DNA from: Gluconobacter albidus
GTDB lineage: Bacteria > Pseudomonadota > Alphaproteobacteria > Acetobacterales > Acetobacteraceae
Reading direction: 5' to 3'
Length of the DNA: 64,000 nt
NCBI RefSeq assembly: GCF_002723915.1
Contig: NZ_BEWL01000013.1
Coordinates: 1 to 64,000, forward strand
The notes under the pieces are model-generated. The model did not search any database. It saw only the letters and a program-made list of their open reading frames with translations, and was not told the DNA's origin. Within the stretch, counting starts at the first letter, position 1, and every line of letters starts with the position of its first letter. Shown in pieces: positions 17,319-28,200 of the stretch. A program made the translations under genes and the position numbers.

Positions 17319-18893
17319 ATGATCCCATCCTTCTCCCGCCTCCGCCGCACCGGTCTGGTCTGCGGCACCGCCCTGTCGCTGCTCGGCCTGTCCGCATGTG
17401 ATCTGGCGCCGGGCTACAAGGCCCCCAATCTTGTCGTCCCTGCTTCATGGCAGGGACAGGCGCCGTTCGCCGTGGCCATACCCGCAGATACAGCACTGCC
17501 CACCAACTGGTGGACCATGTTTCAGGACCCGCTGCTGAACGATCTCGAAGCCCGCGCCACCTCGGATAACGGCGACATCCAGGCCGCCGCCGAACGCTTC
17601 ATTCAGGCGCGCGCCCTCGTCGTGGCCGCGCGTTCAGAACTGCTCCCGCATGTCAGCCTCGAAGCCGGTGCCTCGGACAACAAGCAGTCCGCTGACCGCC
17701 TGTTCCGCAACGGTGCAACCCTGACCCAGACCGAAGAGGAATACGGCGGTCTGGCATCGTGGGAACCTGACTTCTGGTCGTCCATCCGCAACCGAGTCCG
17801 CGAACAGAAACAGTTCGCCCAGCAGCGTGCGGCCGATTTCGCGATGGCCCGCCTGAGCACGCAGGCCGAGCTTGCGCGCGACTACATCCAGCTTCGCGGC
17901 TATGACGCGCAGGATGCGATCTATGCGCAGTCCATCGGCTATTATGAGCGTGCCGTTCATATCACCGAAAATCAGGTCCAGAACCAGGCTGCTCCCCGCC
18001 TCGATCTGGCACGGGCACAGGCGCAGCTCTACACCACACAGGCGGCGCGTCTGGACATTCAGGCCGCAAGGCAGGTTACGGAACATGCCATCGCAGTGCT
18101 GACCAACAGTTCACCGTCAAGCTTCCACATCCCGGCCAGTCCGCAGTTTCATTTTGTTCAGCCGACGATCCCTACGGACGTTCCCTCCACCCTGCTCCAG
18201 CGTCGTCCGGATATCGCATCATCCGAGCGCGAAATGGCACAGGCCAATCGTGAAATCGGCATCGCACGTGCGGCTTTCTATCCGCATATCGCCCTGCGCC
18301 TGAATGGTGGGTTCTCCGCCAATGGCTTCGATCTGGCCAATCTGGCCAACTCGCTGTGGACCTATGGCGCGACGCTCGACATGCCGCTCTTTGATGGCGG
18401 ACTTCGCCGGGCGGAACTTCAGAGAACATGGTCGGCCTATCGTGAAACGCGTGACGACTATCGTATGAAAGTTCTGTCGGCCTTCCGCGAAGTGGAAGAC
18501 GGGCTGTCCCTGACCGAACGTCTGACCAAGGAAAACGCGGCGCTGGAACAGGCTGTCAAAGCCAATCTCGCCACGCAGAACATGACCATGACGCTCTATC
18601 AGGGCGGCGTCGGAACCTATCTTGAGGCCATTTTCAGTCAGGAAAACACGCTGGAAAGCCGCATCCACCAGGTCGAGATCGCAACCCGTCTGTACCACGC
18701 GGACGTGGACCTGATCCGCAGCCTTGGCGGCGGCTGGACCATCCGCGACCTGCCCACAATGGACCAGACCCTGTCCATTACGCCGTTGCAGTACAACAAC
18801 CTGCACCATCCCAAACCCGTCGGGGACGTCACGACGTCACAGCATCCCGAACAGTTCGAGAACCTGACGACTGGCCTGCCAGCGACACGGTGA
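17319..18893 (+). CDS. RND outer-membrane factor, NodT-type lipoprotein
   Basis: A 524-residue TolC-like outer-membrane channel. The lipobox LSAC near residue 27 predicts a lipidated N-terminus. Two OEP repeats follow, with family segments LPTNWWTMFQDPLLNDL and RRPDIASSEREMAQANREIG. The C-terminal repeat has the usual FREVEDGLS helix. ATG 17319 follows the adaptor stop by one base; an in-frame TTG or GTG upstream is unlikely. It closes the tripartite pump operon, followed by a strong hairpin. Confidence 0.92.
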   Translation: MIPSFSRLRRTGLVCGTALSLLGLSACDLAPGYKAPNLVVPASWQGQAPFAVAIPADTALPTNWWTMFQDPLLNDLEARATSDNGDIQAAAERFIQARALVVAARSELLPHVSLEAGASDNKQSADRLFRNGATLTQTEEEYGGLASWEPDFWSSIRNRVREQKQFAQQRAADFAMARLSTQAELARDYIQLRGYDAQDAIYAQSIGYYERAVHITENQVQNQAAPRLDLARAQAQLYTTQAARLDIQAARQVTEHAIAVLTNSSPSSFHIPASPQFHFVQPTIPTDVPSTLLQRRPDIASSEREMAQANREIGIARAAFYPHIALRLNGGFSANGFDLANLANSLWTYGATLDMPLFDGGLRRAELQRTWSAYRETRDDYRMKVLSAFREVEDGLSLTERLTKENAALEQAVKANLATQNMTMTLYQGGVGTYLEAIFSQENTLESRIHQVEIATRLYHADVDLIRSLGGGWTIRDLPTMDQTLSITPLQYNNLHHPKPVGDVTTSQHPEQFENLTTGLPATR

Positions 18894-18901
18894 ACGAATA
18901 T

Positions 18902-18938
18902 TTTTGCCCTGACCGATGTCAAACCGGTCAGGGCAAAA
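18902..18938. terminator. 14-bp hairpin after the RND operon
   Basis: TTTTGCCCTGACCG (18902-18915) pairs perfectly with CGGTCAGGGCAAAA (18925-18938) around a 9-base loop. It lies nine bases after the operon stop. There is no long T run on the plus strand, so it may be factor-assisted or protect the 3' end. Confidence 0.7.
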
Positions 18939-19037
18939 CAGGGCATTGACCTTTCCGCAAGGAGCGCTCCAATAAGCACCCAGGTTCTACCGGGCCTATG
19001 CTTTACCCCGTTCCCTGCCACGAGTAGGCTCTGCTTC

Positions 19038-19370
19038 ATGCGTTACGTCATTCTTTCCAGTTTTCTTCTGCTTGCGTCCTGTTCTTCTGCCCCGTGGGTC
19101 ACAGGACATACCGACAGTAAATGCATCCGCGAACAGATGGTGAGTGGGGCCACTGGCAATGCCCGCCCCTTCGCAGCGGCCGCAGGCTTCTGTGCCGCCG
19201 CCATCCGCAGGGAAAACCAGGGACATGGGCGCCCGCTGGACGTGCGTGACGACATGACCCTTCAGGCCATGGCGGAAAACCCGGATTACAATACCGCCGG
19301 ACTTGCATTCGTGCCGCGCGATTCCAAGACGAAAATTCCCGGCGGCATCCGCAACATCAATATCGACTGA
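19038..19370 (+). CDS. Small hypothetical lipoprotein, 110 aa
   Basis: The N-terminus MRYVILSSFLLLASCSS has a lipobox LASC with Cys at residue 15, so export and lipidation are likely. The mature part holds two more Cys residues (SKCIREQM, AGFCAAAIR) that could form a disulfide. The middle is Ala-rich and the C-terminus polar. I do not recognise the family. It stands alone between the RND terminator and a VOC gene on the same strand, and could be co-transcribed with the latter, 56 bases away. Confidence 0.7.
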   Translation: MRYVILSSFLLLASCSSAPWVTGHTDSKCIREQMVSGATGNARPFAAAAGFCAAAIRRENQGHGRPLDVRDDMTLQAMAENPDYNTAGLAFVPRDSKTKIPGGIRNINID

Positions 19371-19426
19371 TCCGTCGCGGAAACAGTTTCGTATTCCCGC
19401 AGCCCCTCACAAAGGAAGGTCTTTTC

Positions 19427-19807
19427 ATGTTCAGCCACATCATGCTGGGTAGCAACGACATTGCCCGTTCCAAAGCATTCTATGATGCAACGCTTGGTGT
19501 CATCGGCTGTACGGCCGCCGAACCCGACGCCAAGGGTCGGCTTGTCTATGCCCATTCCGGCGGTCGTCTGATCATCACGAAGCCCCTGAACGGCGAACCT
19601 GCCACTGGTGCGAATGGCGGGACTGTCGGGATTGCCATGAGCAGCCCCGAACAGGCGGACGCCTGGCACAAAGCCGGCGTTGAAAACGGTGGCGAGGCCA
19701 TCGAAAACCCGCCCGGCATCCGCCATACCGGAATGGGCGACCTCTACCTGGCCTATCTGCGCGATCCGGACGGCAACAAGCTCTGCGCCCTGCACCGGGT
19801 CGGCTGA
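19427..19807 (+). CDS. VOC-family (glyoxalase/bleomycin-resistance fold) protein
   Basis: A 126-residue protein with two beta-alpha-beta-beta-beta modules. It starts FSHIMLGSNDIARSKAFYDATL and ends with the classical DLYLAYLRDPDGNKLCALH. Metal ligands of VOC enzymes are plausible: His near residue 4 and Glu in the central part. These proteins include lyases, dioxygenases and binding proteins; the specific reaction is unknown. AAAGGAAGG precedes the start. Confidence 0.85.
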   Translation: MFSHIMLGSNDIARSKAFYDATLGVIGCTAAEPDAKGRLVYAHSGGRLIITKPLNGEPATGANGGTVGIAMSSPEQADAWHKAGVENGGEAIENPPGIRHTGMGDLYLAYLRDPDGNKLCALHRVG

Positions 19808-19900
19808 GAAACCAATCCCGGCAGCGAGGTTGTCTGCCGGGCTGGCCTGCGGCATGAAAGGGGCCAACACGTCCCTTTTCCCTGTCGGCAGGTTCCCAAG

Positions 19901-20911
19901 ATGTCTAACCATACCCCCATTGGTCTCGAAAACGGCTCTGCGCCCGTCACGGCACTCACCCATTCGGGTAATTTTCATGTCGATGAGACCATGGGTTATG
20001 TCATCCTGCACTATGCCCTTGCGCCGCAGGGGGATCTTCGTGCGCGTGTTCTCGAAGAAAAATCCGCCGACCGCCTGACCTTCATCCGGACGCGCAATCC
20101 GGATATCATCAAGTCGGCCGATATCGTTTTCGACGTCGGTGGCCTCTACGATCCGCCGCATGGCCGTTACGACCACCACATGAAAGACAAGCCCCTTCGT
20201 GAAGACGGCACGCCTTACAGCGCAGCTGGTCTCCTGTGGAAGGATTATGGTCACGCGGCCATTCGCAACATCCTGAACACGGCGGCCGACGACGCCACCG
20301 TGGATCTGATCTGGCAGAGCCTCGACAAGTCCCTGATCCTGCCGATCGACCAGGATGACAATGGTGTGGTCAAGATGGGCAAGCTCTCGCTGGCGGACAT
20401 CGTCTCGGCGTGCAGCCCGCCATGGGATACGGCTGAGCTTTACGGACGCCAGGAAGCCCGCGCACGGGAATCCCTCGGTTTCGCCAATGCCGCCACAGCG
20501 GTCGCCTCGCATCTGATCAATGTCGTGGACCGCATCCGTGCCAGCCTCAAAGCGACGAACCGCGTGATCGCGGCGTATGAGAGCGCCGAAGACAAGCGCA
20601 TTCTCGTCATGGAAACGGGCATGCCGACGGAAAAGGTCATTTTCGAGCATGACCTGCCGGTGGTGTATGTCGTCTCTCCGGCAGGGCCGGAGCAGTGGAA
20701 CGTCAAGGCCGTTCCGCCTGTGCGTGGCGATTTCGGGCAGCGCGTCTCTCTGCCGGAAGCCTGGGGCGGCTTGGAGCGGGACAGGCTGGCTTCCGTCTCT
20801 GGCGTTTCCGACGCCGTATTTGCCCATCCTGCCCGCTTCATCTGTGGTGCAACGAGCCGCGAAGGGGCCATCCGCATGGCCCAGCTGGCTCTGCAGATCG
20901 CCGGGGTCTGA
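19901..20911 (+). CDS. MYG1-family protein (UPF0160, DHH-like phosphoesterase fold)
   Basis: A 336-residue protein related to eukaryotic MYG1. Conserved His/Asp blocks are visible: THSGNFHVDETMGYVIL at about residue 24, FDVGGLYDPPHGRYDHHM near residue 80, and LILPIDQDDNGV near 145. MYG1 is reported as a 3'-5' RNA exonuclease in eukaryotes; bacterial members are largely uncharacterised. The metal-binding clusters are intact, so an active nuclease or phosphoesterase is likely. It lies between a VOC gene and a phospholipase-like gene on the same strand. Confidence 0.85.
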   Translation: MSNHTPIGLENGSAPVTALTHSGNFHVDETMGYVILHYALAPQGDLRARVLEEKSADRLTFIRTRNPDIIKSADIVFDVGGLYDPPHGRYDHHMKDKPLREDGTPYSAAGLLWKDYGHAAIRNILNTAADDATVDLIWQSLDKSLILPIDQDDNGVVKMGKLSLADIVSACSPPWDTAELYGRQEARARESLGFANAATAVASHLINVVDRIRASLKATNRVIAAYESAEDKRILVMETGMPTEKVIFEHDLPVVYVVSPAGPEQWNVKAVPPVRGDFGQRVSLPEAWGGLERDRLASVSGVSDAVFAHPARFICGATSREGAIRMAQLALQIAGV

Positions 20912-21026
20912 GACGAAACGTCTTAGCTCAGGGCCTTGATCTTCAAATAAATTTCTTCATTGGAAGTCGGTGTTGCCGCTAGGAAAGCTCCGAATTCCGG
21001 ATTTTTCAGCGGCGGACCACTCTTTG

Positions 21027-22670
21027 ATGACGAACCTCCCTTTGCGTCTTCCTGTTGCGGCGATCGGTCTGTGCCTGATGTGGCCTCTCGCCGCTCACGC
21101 AGCCGACACGACCCCTCCGACCAGAACCCCGATCAAACATCTGGTGGTGATCTATCAGGAGAATGTCTCGTTCGATCACTATTTCGGAACATATCCGAAA
21201 GCTGCCAACCTCGCCGGCGAGCCCGAATTCCATCCGTCAGCAGACACACCGCGTGTCGATACGCTCGCTACGGCAGACCTGCTGAGGCACAATCCCAACA
21301 CGATCCTGGCCAATGGCCGGGACGCCTCCCTGCCCTTCCGGCTGGATCGCACACAGGCCGCCACCGCCGACCAGAACCATGGCTACACGGCAGAACAGCG
21401 GGCCTATGACCACGGAAGGTCCGACCTGTTCCCACGCTACACCGGACGAGCACTGCCCGGCGGCGTCGGTGCGTTTGGCACCAGAGGAGAGGTCATGGGC
21501 TATTTCGACGGCAACACCGTCACGTCGCTATGGCGCTATGCACAACGTTTCGCCATGAGCGATGCGACCTATACGGACACATACGGCCCCTCCACGCCCG
21601 GCGCGCTGGAAGTGGTGTCCGGCCAGACCAACGGTCTGCAGATCAAAACCACGACCCAGAAGCCTTCAACACTGCATGCCGCATCGCCTTATGTCGGAGA
21701 CGGACAGGGCGGTTGGACCATGATCAATGACATTGATCCCGCAGACGACGTCTGCTCCACGCCCAACAATCAGGTGCGGATGACCGGGCCGAATATCGGG
21801 GATCTGCTCAACAGACATGGGATCACCTGGGGTGGCTTCATGGGGGGATTCAACCTTTCAATCCACAATCCCGATGGCTCGACAGGATGCCAGCGCCAGA
21901 CGCTCTCCCCGACCGTCAGCCAGACCGTGGCGGACTACATCCCCCATCACAACTGGTTCCAGTATTACGCCAGCACGGCCAACCCGACCCATGCACGGCC
22001 GTCTTCCACAGCCGCCATCGGACGCAGCCTGCGCCCGGACAACGGCCAGCCGGACCCCGCCAACCACGAATACGATCTTCAGGACTTCTTTGTTGCGACA
22101 AAAGCAGGAAACCTCCCCGCCGTTTCTTTTGTAAAAATGCCCGCCTGGCAGGACGCCCATGCGGGGTATTCGGACCCGCTGGATGAACAGAAGGGCGTAG
22201 TTGAACTCGTCAATTTTATCCAGACCCGCCCGGAATGGCGCGATACCGCCATTTTCATCGCTTATGACGATTCAGACGGGTGGTACGATCACGCCTTCGT
22301 CCCTCCCCGTCATGGGTCCGCCGATCCCGAAGTCGATCAGCTGGACGGACCGGGACATTGCGGAACCGCAGCGCGTCCGAAAGGTGTGGGCGGCGCTGAA
22401 GTGAACGGCCGGTGCGGACCGGGGACACGGATCCCCCTTCTGGTGCTGTCACCCTGGGCACGGACGAATTATGTCAGCCATGTTTTCCTGACCCAGTCCT
22501 CCATCCCCCGCTTCATCGAAGACAACTGGCTTCAGGGCGACAGACTGGGCAAAGGCTCTTTCGATGCGGATGCCAATTCTCTCGAGGACCTGTTCGATTT
22601 CAGTCACGCACCCAGACCGGAGCCCCTGTTTCTCGATGCCGGAACGGGTGCTGTAAAACAGCACTCCTGA
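21027..22670 (+). CDS. Exported phosphoesterase / phospholipase C-type
   Basis: A 547-residue protein of the phosphoesterase family that includes bacterial phospholipase C and AcpA acid phosphatases. A Sec signal (LPVAAIGLCLMWPLAAHAAD) is followed at once by the metal/nucleophile segment HLVVIYQENVSFDHYFGTYP. Later come YTDTYGPSTPGALEVVSGQT and the DDSDGWYDHAF metal-binding block. It should release phosphate or phospho-alcohols in the periplasm. ATG 21027 is preferred because the signal peptide begins there. It is convergent with a PiT phosphate transporter, which fits phosphate scavenging. Confidence 0.88.
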   Translation: MTNLPLRLPVAAIGLCLMWPLAAHAADTTPPTRTPIKHLVVIYQENVSFDHYFGTYPKAANLAGEPEFHPSADTPRVDTLATADLLRHNPNTILANGRDASLPFRLDRTQAATADQNHGYTAEQRAYDHGRSDLFPRYTGRALPGGVGAFGTRGEVMGYFDGNTVTSLWRYAQRFAMSDATYTDTYGPSTPGALEVVSGQTNGLQIKTTTQKPSTLHAASPYVGDGQGGWTMINDIDPADDVCSTPNNQVRMTGPNIGDLLNRHGITWGGFMGGFNLSIHNPDGSTGCQRQTLSPTVSQTVADYIPHHNWFQYYASTANPTHARPSSTAAIGRSLRPDNGQPDPANHEYDLQDFFVATKAGNLPAVSFVKMPAWQDAHAGYSDPLDEQKGVVELVNFIQTRPEWRDTAIFIAYDDSDGWYDHAFVPPRHGSADPEVDQLDGPGHCGTAARPKGVGGAEVNGRCGPGTRIPLLVLSPWARTNYVSHVFLTQSSIPRFIEDNWLQGDRLGKGSFDADANSLEDLFDFSHAPRPEPLFLDAGTGAVKQHS

Positions 22671-22671
22671 A

Positions 22672-22710
22672 ACGACAAAGGGACGCGATGACACCGCGTC
22701 CCTTTGTCGT
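22672..22710. terminator. 16-bp bidirectional terminator hairpin
   Basis: ACGACAAAGGGACGCG (22672-22687) pairs perfectly with CGCGTCCCTTTGTCGT (22695-22710), with a 7-base loop. It sits between the convergent phosphoesterase and PiT genes. Confidence 0.85.
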
Positions 22711-22754
22711 CACGGCCTGAGCATGAACACGCTCCGGCCTCTGATAAAGATGTC

Positions 22755-24107
22755 TCAGGCGAGAAGGTAGAATACCGTCGCCGCAACACAGACCGTCACA
22801 GGCAGCGTCAGCAGCCAGGCCATCACGATCTTGCTCAGCATCTTTTTGTTAATGCCAGAGCCCGCAGCCACCATCGTTCCGGCCACGCCGGATGTGATGA
22901 TATGCGTCGTGGAAACCGGAAGGCCAGTATAACCTGCCGTCATAATGAGGCCCGCCCCCACGACTTCCGAAGCCGCACCCTGTGCCGGTGTCAGATGCGT
23001 CGTTCCAATACCTTCCCCCAGCGTCCGGACGATGCGCTTGTAGCCGACCATCGTTCCGATGCCGAGGCAGAGCGCACTCAGAAGACGTACCCAGCCGGGA
23101 GCGTATTCAACAGTCGGCCGCAGTTCGGATGCAAGGCGGGAAGCCTGCTTTTTCTCGGCATCGGAAGCAGCGGGATTTGCGGCAACAGACCGCAGACCGG
23201 ACAGAACCTGATACACATCGCCACGCAGTTCAGCCGGTACCTCTGAAGGGCCGTCCGTCTGCGAAAGGCGGTTGATTGATGCGATGGCATCTTCCTTGAA
23301 GGAATACCGGTCATACTGCGTCACCAGCGGGAGCGCCTGCTGTGCGTCCTGACGGATCTGCTGAATGCTGACAGGAGCGGCCGGGTTCAGTGCGAAAGTC
23401 GCGGGCATGATGCCGATAATCGTCAGCATGATCAGGCCGATGCTCTTCTGACCGTCGTTGCTGCCATGCGAGAAGCTGACGAGCGTGCAGGTCAGAACCA
23501 GAACACCACGTACGATCGGGTTCGGTTTCTGTTCGGGTGTCGGCGCCTTATACATTTCCGGCATCTTCACGAGCGAACGGATGAGGAAATACAGCAAAAG
23601 CGCGCCTACAAAACCCAACAGAGGCGACACGGCCAGGGCACGGAGCACTTTCCAGATCTGGCTCCAGTCCACGCTGTGCCCCAGTTCACGGGCATGAACG
23701 AAGGAGTCACCAATGGCAATGCCGACCAGCGAGCCGATAACGCAATGGGAGGAAGAGTTCGGGATCCCGAACCACCATGTCATCAGGTTCCAGGCAAGAG
23801 CCGTGCCGAAAAGAGCAACCAGCATAGGAACAGCCGGATTACCGCTCGGCGGCGAAAGCACATCCGGCGGAAGAAGTTCCACCAGCGCGTAAGCGACGGA
23901 AATGCCGCCCAGAATTACGCCCAGAAGATTCATCAATCCGGACCAGACGACCGCGACGGTCGGCTTCAGCGAATTGGTATAGATGACAGTTGCAACAGCA
24001 TTGGCCGTGTCATGAAAGCCATTGGCAAATTCAAACACACAGACCAGAACGAAGCAGAGGCATAACGCGACAAGCGATACAGCCGAGGAGGGGTCAAAAT
24101 GAAACAT
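22755..24107 (-). CDS. pitB: PiT-family inorganic phosphate transporter, short form
   Basis: A 450-residue PiT permease, the second in the window. It has FEFANGFHDTANAVATVIYT near residue 25 and the paired GLPVSTTHIITSGV near residue 395, with a central hydrophilic loop. It lacks the N-terminal extension of the first copy, and the loop sequences have diverged, so this is not a recent duplication. It is convergent with an exported phosphoesterase. No clear PHO box was found in its 150-base upstream region, so it could be the housekeeping copy. Confidence 0.92.
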   Translation of the reverse strand: MFHFDPSSAVSLVALCLCFVLVCVFEFANGFHDTANAVATVIYTNSLKPTVAVVWSGLMNLLGVILGGISVAYALVELLPPDVLSPPSGNPAVPMLVALFGTALAWNLMTWWFGIPNSSSHCVIGSLVGIAIGDSFVHARELGHSVDWSQIWKVLRALAVSPLLGFVGALLLYFLIRSLVKMPEMYKAPTPEQKPNPIVRGVLVLTCTLVSFSHGSNDGQKSIGLIMLTIIGIMPATFALNPAAPVSIQQIRQDAQQALPLVTQYDRYSFKEDAIASINRLSQTDGPSEVPAELRGDVYQVLSGLRSVAANPAASDAEKKQASRLASELRPTVEYAPGWVRLLSALCLGIGTMVGYKRIVRTLGEGIGTTHLTPAQGAASEVVGAGLIMTAGYTGLPVSTTHIITSGVAGTMVAAGSGINKKMLSKIVMAWLLTLPVTVCVAATVFYLLA

Positions 24108-24264
24108 AAATCCCGAATTCCGTTATTCTGCCTCCTGCCTTAATCCATTTAATAAATTTTTAGTTATGACGTTTCTGCTTTTCATAAAACTTTCACAGTA
24201 ACAGCATAAGACACATAAAGTATAAGATGCGCCATCAGCCTTCTATCGGCCTGTATCGCATTCC

Positions 24265-25131
24265 TCAGGGCACAAGTGCTTTTATGAGCGCCTTGAGAGC
24301 CTTCTGTGCGGCTTTGGAGCCCCATTCCCGCAACAGTTCACGAGCCTGTGGCTGTTTCGAAAGCGCTTCAGGCGTTTCCCTGATTGGTGGCATGGCACTC
24401 ACATGATCCTTGATGCTGGACGGAAGTGCCGGGAAAGGATCAATATTTACCAACTGCGTCAGCAGCGCCACGCTCGTAATGCGACAGGTCGGACGATGTG
24501 TATTCAGACACACATACGCCCCTGTGCCGTTGACTGCGGGATCATAAATAGCCTTCCAAGTCACCGCAGGAACCGGAATACGGCCCTTCCCGATCGTCCG
24601 GACGTCATCCGGATCGTAACCCGGCCCGGTTACGACGAAGATTTCGCCTTCCTGACGCGCCCAGCCCCTGACAGCACTTTCCACACCTTCCCACGGACCA
24701 CGATTCAACTCCGCTGTCTGAGGGATAATGTTGGACAGCAGGAATGACTCCTGCTGCGCCCTCAGGCCCGCCTCGTCTCCGCTGGGCGTCATATGTCCCC
24801 GGTCATAACCCGATGCCCTGTAATCGTTCAGAGTAGCCTGCATACGGAAAGGAAGACGCCCATCAGCGGAAAAACTCCCCTGCCGGCGCGTCCGGTCTGC
24901 AATTTCCAGGTTTTCTTCCGTCAGGTCCTCGGCAGACCAGAGTGGGCCTTTACTCGCTTCCGAGACAAGAACGGCATAACCGGAATTACAGAGCTGAACC
25001 GTGCCGATCCGCGCGGTTTCCCGCAGGATCGCGGGGGGCTGGCCCTCCGCAAAAAGGGCTGGACATGTCTCCGCCAGAGCCGAGGTGGAAAAGATCAGGG
25101 CCAATACAGGAAAATACAGAAAATATTTCAA
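24265..25131 (-). CDS. Exported DNA/RNA non-specific endonuclease (NUC family)
   Basis: A 288-residue secreted nuclease. The signal peptide is MKYFLYFPVLALIFSTSALA. The catalytic motif DRGHMTPSGD near residue 125 carries the general-base His. Downstream the metal-binding Asn lies in SNIIPQTAELNRGPWEGVE, all as in Serratia-type nucleases. The start codon appears to be TTG with a poor ribosome site. It lies 90 bases after the glucan synthase stop, on the same strand. A role in degrading extracellular or periplasmic nucleic acids for phosphate and nucleosides would suit its neighbours. Confidence 0.87.
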   Translation of the reverse strand: MKYFLYFPVLALIFSTSALAETCPALFAEGQPPAILRETARIGTVQLCNSGYAVLVSEASKGPLWSAEDLTEENLEIADRTRRQGSFSADGRLPFRMQATLNDYRASGYDRGHMTPSGDEAGLRAQQESFLLSNIIPQTAELNRGPWEGVESAVRGWARQEGEIFVVTGPGYDPDDVRTIGKGRIPVPAVTWKAIYDPAVNGTGAYVCLNTHRPTCRITSVALLTQLVNIDPFPALPSSIKDHVSAMPPIRETPEALSKQPQARELLREWGSKAAQKALKALIKALVP

Positions 25132-25220
25132 CAGCGTCTCGCACGCCCGGTCTCACGGGGTCAGTTCCGGGAGCGCCCGGTGTTAATGGATCAGGACACT
25201 CCGCGCAACTGACTGATTTT

Positions 25221-28200
25221 TCAATTTCTTTTCATGACAGCCTTGATCAGGTGCACCGCTCCGTCATCCTTCAGCACAACCGGCGCTTCATTTTCGAGGT
25301 GGCTTCCGTTTTCCCAGACGTCCACCACGCCCCGGCTGATCTGATCCGGATTTCTCACCTCAACCCGGTAGGTCGCTGTTTTCCAGCGGAGCACCACGTC
25401 AAACCCCGGCCATTCCGGCGGAATGCAGGGCGAGAGAAACAGTTCGCCGTCCTCGATCCGCACACCCAGCAGGACCTCAGTACCAACACGCTGCATCCAT
25501 CCTGCCGAACCCGTATACCAGGACCAACCGCCACGCCCGACATGGGGTGCTGCGGAATAGACATCCGCCGCCACCACATAAGGCTCCAGCCTGTACCGCC
25601 CGGCAGCAGCTTCGTTCCGGGCATGATGAACGGGGTTGATGGTGGCAAACATTGCATGGGCCGCAGCTCCGTCCCCCAGCAGGGCCGTCGCCAGGACGGT
25701 CCAGAGAGCAGCATGGGTATACTGACCGCCATTTTCCCGAACGCCGGGCGGGTAGCCGCGAATATAGCCCGGGTCAGGCTCGGATTTATCAAAGGGCGGC
25801 GTCAGGACCATGATAATGCCGTCGTCAAGCCGCACGAGCTGCTCCCGCACTGCCTGCATGGCCAGGCGGGCGCGCTCAGGATCTCCAATCCCGGAAATCA
25901 CGGCCCAGGACTGCGCGATCGCATCAATCCGCCCTTCCCTGTTGAGATGACTGCCCAGCGGCGACCCGTCATCAAAATAGGCTCGGCAGTACCACTCCCC
26001 GTCCCAGGCATTTTCAAGTCCTGCCTTGAGATCCGTAAGCGCACGGTGCCACTTCTCAAGACGGGCCTGGTCGCCCCGCGCCTCCGCATGAGGGATAAAC
26101 GCCTTCAACGCCGAGGACAGGAACCAACCAAGCCAAACGCTTTCTCCCCGACCGGCCTCGCCGACGCGGTTCATCCCGTCATTCCAGTCGCCAGTCCCCA
26201 TGAGCGGCAGGCCATGAGCCCCCCATGTTAGACTATGGTCGAGCGCTAAAGCACAGTGTTCGTAAAGCGAAGCGCGCTGTTCCGTCATTGAGGGCTGAAG
26301 GAAGCGTTCATGCTCGTCATTCGCCAGCACGGGCGCGTCAAGGAAGGACAATTCCTCATCCAGAACGCTCCGATCCCCACTGACACGCACATACTGCGCC
26401 ACTGTAAACGCTAGCCATGCGCAGTCATCGGAAATGCGCGTCCGCACGCCATTGCCCTTCTGGGGCAGCCACCAGTGCTGGACATCGCCTTCCACGAACT
26501 GCCGCGACGCCGCGCGCAGCAGATGCTCGCGGACCAGTGCAGGCGCGGAGGTTACAAGCGACATCCCGTCCTGAAGCTGGTCGCGGAACCCGTACGCACC
26601 GCTGGCCTGATAGAATCCGGCCCTCGACCAGATGCGGCTCGACAGGGACTGATACAGGAGCCACCCATTGAGCATGATGTCCATCGACCGGTCCGGAGTG
26701 CGAACCTGAAGGGCTTCCGTAACAGAACGCCAGCCCTGTTTCACGTCCTCCAGAACAACATCGAGATCCGCGGCCCGGTATTGCGCAATCAATTTCCGGG
26801 CGTGCTCGACATTCTGTCCCTGCCCCAGAAGGAAGACGATTTCCGTCTCTTCACCCGGCGCCAGACTGAGGACCGTCTGCAAGGCCGCGCAGGGATCGAC
26901 ACCTGCGCCGACAAAACCCGCAAGATCACCACCCCGAACAATCGCCCGAGGCGCGGACAGGCTCCCGTAACGTCCCAGAAATGCCGTCCGGTCATCCATA
27001 CCCGAAACCGGATGCCCGCCGAAATCCGCAAATGCCACACGATCGCCGAACGTATCTCCCCATACATTCCGGGCGAATACGGCACCCGTTTCAGTATCGG
27101 TTTCCGAGAACACAAAGGGCACCGCAGACATCCGGGAGCGCCCGAGAACCCATTCCACATAGGCTGTCGCACGCAAAGTCCGTGTGCGGGAGGTCTGGTT
27201 CACCAGACGCAGCCTTGAAATCCTGATCGGATCTTCCTGTGGCACATACTGCACCAGTGTACTGGCAATCCCGTCCGCAACCCGCTCGAACCGACTGTAA
27301 CCGCGCCCGTGATACGCAACATGGACCGCCGTTTCGTCAGAACAGACCGCCGCCAGGGGCGACCAGAAAAACCGGCTCTCCTCATCGCACAGATAAAAAG
27401 CCTCTCCCGGCGGATTGCTGACCGGGTCGTTGCTCCAGGGCGTGAGCTGGTTCTCACGGCTGTTTTCAGACCATGTATAGCTGCTGCCTTCCGCTGAGAC
27501 CTGAAACCCGAAATGTGGATTTGAGATCACGTTGATCCACGGCGCCGGCGTGGTGCGGCGTCCCCGCAGAATCACGGCATATTCCGTCCCATCTGCCGTG
27601 AATCCTCCATACCCGTTTGAAAGTTCGAGTTCCGGAAGGGCTGGCGCCTCTCCGCTCGCCCGGTAAGGACGGAAAACCTCCTCTTTCCTCAAAGCGGCCC
27701 TGTCCTGCCGGATCGTCTCCGCGCGGGTGATCTGATATTGCAGGCTTCCGCCCTTTCCGGGGAGCACCACGCGCGCAGCAGAAAACAGAAGTTCCTTCAC
27801 GACCCCCGACATCAGGCTGCCCCGCAGCAGATGGACACCTCCGGCACCGCCCCCTACCGAGGACGATCTGACGAGCGTTTCAAGCGCCTGCTGAAGATCC
27901 TGCGCATAGGACGTCGGATGTTCGTTCAGGATGACCACATCCACGGCCAGCGCCTTGATCCGGAAATATTCCTGTGCCCTGAGCACCGTGCGGGCAAGCT
28001 CGAAGTCCTCGCTTTCACTCACGACAAGCAGCAGGATCGGCAGATCGCCCGACAGGCCCTGCCCCCACAGATCGGTCTGGCGCCCCGCCCCGCGCCTGAT
28101 CCGCTCAGGAGAGGCCCGCAGTGTCGGACCGGCATAAAGCAGGAACCCCGCCAGCTTCTGGAACAGATCCGCCTGAGTGGGGCGGATGTCGAGATGCCGC

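Noticed and set aside
24108-24264. PHO box upstream of the second PiT gene
   Set aside because: Only a weak CTGTTACTGTGA-like stretch is present, without two properly spaced repeats.
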